Source: Candidatus Limnocylindrales bacterium
GTDB taxonomy: Bacteria > Desulfobacterota > Binatia > UBA1149 > CAITLU01
Direction of reading: 5' to 3'
NCBI GenBank assembly: GCA_035571835.1
Contig: DATNBU010000028.1
Coordinates: 1-64,000 of the forward strand
Length of the DNA stretch: 64,000 bases
Below, in pieces: positions 62,871 to 64,000 of this stretch. Both the position numbers and the translations under genes were made by a program. The notes under the pieces were generated by a model. The model had not been told where the DNA came from and ran no database searches. It saw only the letters and a program-made list of their open reading frames with translations. Numbering within the stretch: position 1 is the first letter of the stretch; each line of letters starts with the position of its first letter.

Positions 62871-63923
62871 TCATCCGCCGTGAGCAGCGGCAGGTCCATC
62901 GCGCTCGCCGCGAGGCGCAGTGCTTGGCGCAACGATCCCGATGCGCGGCGGCGTGAGCGGAGCGGCAGGAACCGAAAGAATGTCGTAGATCATCGCCTGC
63001 ACGATCCCGAAAAGACCGGCCGCCGTGGTAAACGCCGCGACCATCACGGTTCCCGCCGTAGCCGGCACGCCGTGCATCGACGAAACGATCCAGGCGCGCA
63101 CACCGAACAGGATTCCGAAAACCGCAAGCGGAATGCCGATCGCGAGCAGCAGCGACACGGCGGAAAAATCCAGCACGACGTAGCGAACCCACAGCCGCCG
63201 CAGGAACACACGCGCGTGCTTTACGGCAAATTCTAGGAGACTGCGCGCGACGGAAAGATGGCTCGATTCGCCGGCGTAACGCGCCGGGATCGCCACATCG
63301 ACCGTCACGGCGCGAGCCAGCGAAAGCTCGCCCAGCATGCTCGATTCAAAGAAGAAGCCGTCGTCGAGCTCGTCGAAGTCGATCGCCGTGAGCGCTTCGC
63401 GCGAGATCGCCGTGTAGCCGTTGGTCGGATCGAGAAGGTTCCAGTAGCCGGTCGAAAGCTTCGAGATCAGCGACAGCGCCGCATTGCCCGCGAGGCGGAC
63501 GGCCGGCATCGCGCGGATCTCGCGCGAATGTACGAAACGGTTTCCTTTGGCGTAGTCCGCCCGTCCGAGTGCGACCGGCAGAATGAGCGACGCGAGCGCC
63601 GAAGGATCCATCTGGCCGTCGGCGTCCATCTTGGCGACGATGGCGGCGCCGTCTTCGAGTGCGCGCGCATAGCCGCTGCGCATCGCGCGGCCGACGCCGC
63701 GATTCTGCATGTGATCGATGCGCACGATGCGCGGATCCGCCGATGCGGCCTCGACGACCGCTGGCGCGGTGCCGTCGGTCGCACCGTCGATCACGACGTA
63801 GATGCGGCGGACGAACGAAGGGATGGTCGCGAGCGTGTCGCGGATCCGGTCCTCGGCCTGGTAGGCCGGCACGACCACCGCGATCGGGATTCCGGCGAGA
63901 GCTTCTTCGCGCGGGTCGCTCAA
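62871..63923 (-). CDS. Family 2 glycosyltransferase with two C-terminal membrane helices
   Basis: About 350 residues from a TTG at 63923; no good ribosome-binding site is seen, so the start is uncertain. The GT-A core has IAVVVPAYQAEDRIRDTLAT, VVIDGATDGTA and the metal-binding AKMDADGQMDPSAL. NGYTAISREAL and the later DDGFFFE follow the dolichol-phosphate mannosyltransferase/ArnC pattern. Two hydrophobic segments (VLDFSAVSLLLAIGIPLAVF and VMVAAFTTAAGLFGIVQAMI) should anchor it in the inner membrane. It probably transfers a sugar to a polyprenyl phosphate for surface glycans. The gene entering from the right edge lies 47 bp upstream in the same direction. Confidence 0.87.
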   Translation of the reverse strand: MSDPREEALAGIPIAVVVPAYQAEDRIRDTLATIPSFVRRIYVVIDGATDGTAPAVVEAASADPRIVRIDHMQNRGVGRAMRSGYARALEDGAAIVAKMDADGQMDPSALASLILPVALGRADYAKGNRFVHSREIRAMPAVRLAGNAALSLISKLSTGYWNLLDPTNGYTAISREALTAIDFDELDDGFFFESSMLGELSLARAVTVDVAIPARYAGESSHLSVARSLLEFAVKHARVFLRRLWVRYVVLDFSAVSLLLAIGIPLAVFGILFGVRAWIVSSMHGVPATAGTVMVAAFTTAAGLFGIVQAMIYDILSVPAAPLTPPRIGIVAPSTAPRGERDGPAAAHGG

Positions 63924-63938
63924 AAAAAATCGCGGAAA

Positions 63939-63968
63939 GACAGGGAAATTTTAAATGTACCTGTCCCC
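63939..63968. repeat. REP-like palindrome 3 (diverged)
   Basis: Arms GACAGG/CCTGTC enclose an AT-rich centre, with GGGGACAGGTACATTTAAAA on the minus strand. This is the style of palindrome associated with REP-type tyrosine transposases. It lies between the stop of the right-edge gene and the glycosyltransferase start, but its core differs from the other two elements. Confidence 0.45.
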
Positions 63969-63970
63969 TT

Positions 63971-64000
63971 TTAGTCGTGGATGACGACCGAGCGGATCGA
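63971..64000 (-). CDS. C-terminal end of a gene entering from the right edge
   Basis: The minus strand reads SIRSVVIHD followed by TAA (63973-63971). Only nine codons are visible, so the product cannot be named. Its position ahead of the glycosyltransferase suggests a common transcript. Confidence 0.4.
   Translation of the reverse strand, partial: SIRSVVIHD

Overview
The window is a high-GC segment of a Gram-negative bacterial chromosome. Support comes from an RND efflux system with an outer-membrane channel, an MtrB-type outer-membrane barrel, an AceE-type pyruvate dehydrogenase and GatCAB. Many single-gene secreted proteins carry Cys-rich, DUF4215, MopE-like, HAF, BNR and dockerin-like modules, which are common in uncultured 'deltaproteobacterial' lineages. 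I suspect something near Binatota/Desulfobacterota or Myxococcota. This is inference from protein style only; no phylogenetic marker was tested.

Layout. 1-4 kb: a cyclase/AAA-ATPase signalling protein running off the left edge. 4.2-14.2 kb: secreted repeat proteins (18 Cys-rich repeats, HAF repeats, LamG, DUF1554) around pyruvate kinase and a methyltransferase. 14.7-20.4 kb: aceE-aceF-lpd. 20.5-26.3 kb: three more secreted proteins, then degraded small secreted genes. 27.0-34.5 kb: a TetR-controlled RND efflux operon ending in a methyltransferase. 34.6-36.0 kb: tRNA-Ser and a GST-like gene. 36.0-43.2 kb: a complete-looking extracellular electron transfer (EET) locus, made of a CymA/NapC-like tetraheme, a small membrane protein, an OmcA/MtrC-family decaheme, an MtrA/DmsE-like multiheme, an MtrB/PioB-like porin and a monoheme cytochrome c. 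43.5-46.2 kb: a 3-hydroxyisobutyrate-dehydrogenase-family enzyme, serS and yraN. 46.5-48.7 kb: a ZU5/dockerin-like secreted protein. 48.9-53.3 kb: gatC-gatA-gatB and a glycosyltransferase. 53.3-64 kb: further secreted proteins (discoidin, Cys-rich, FG-GAP, BNR), an SDR enzyme and a second glycosyltransferase.

How the pieces relate. The EET genes form the expected route quinol pool -> inner-membrane tetraheme -> periplasmic multiheme inside the porin -> extracellular decaheme. The decaheme also carries the same paired dockerin-like module seen on four unrelated secreted proteins here, which hints at a shared surface-assembly system. A separate, apparently undescribed C-terminal domain of about 160 residues recurs in four secreted proteins. 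Palindromic REP-like elements sit against stop codons. Relics include a decayed mtrB copy that overlaps the start of the cytochrome c gene.
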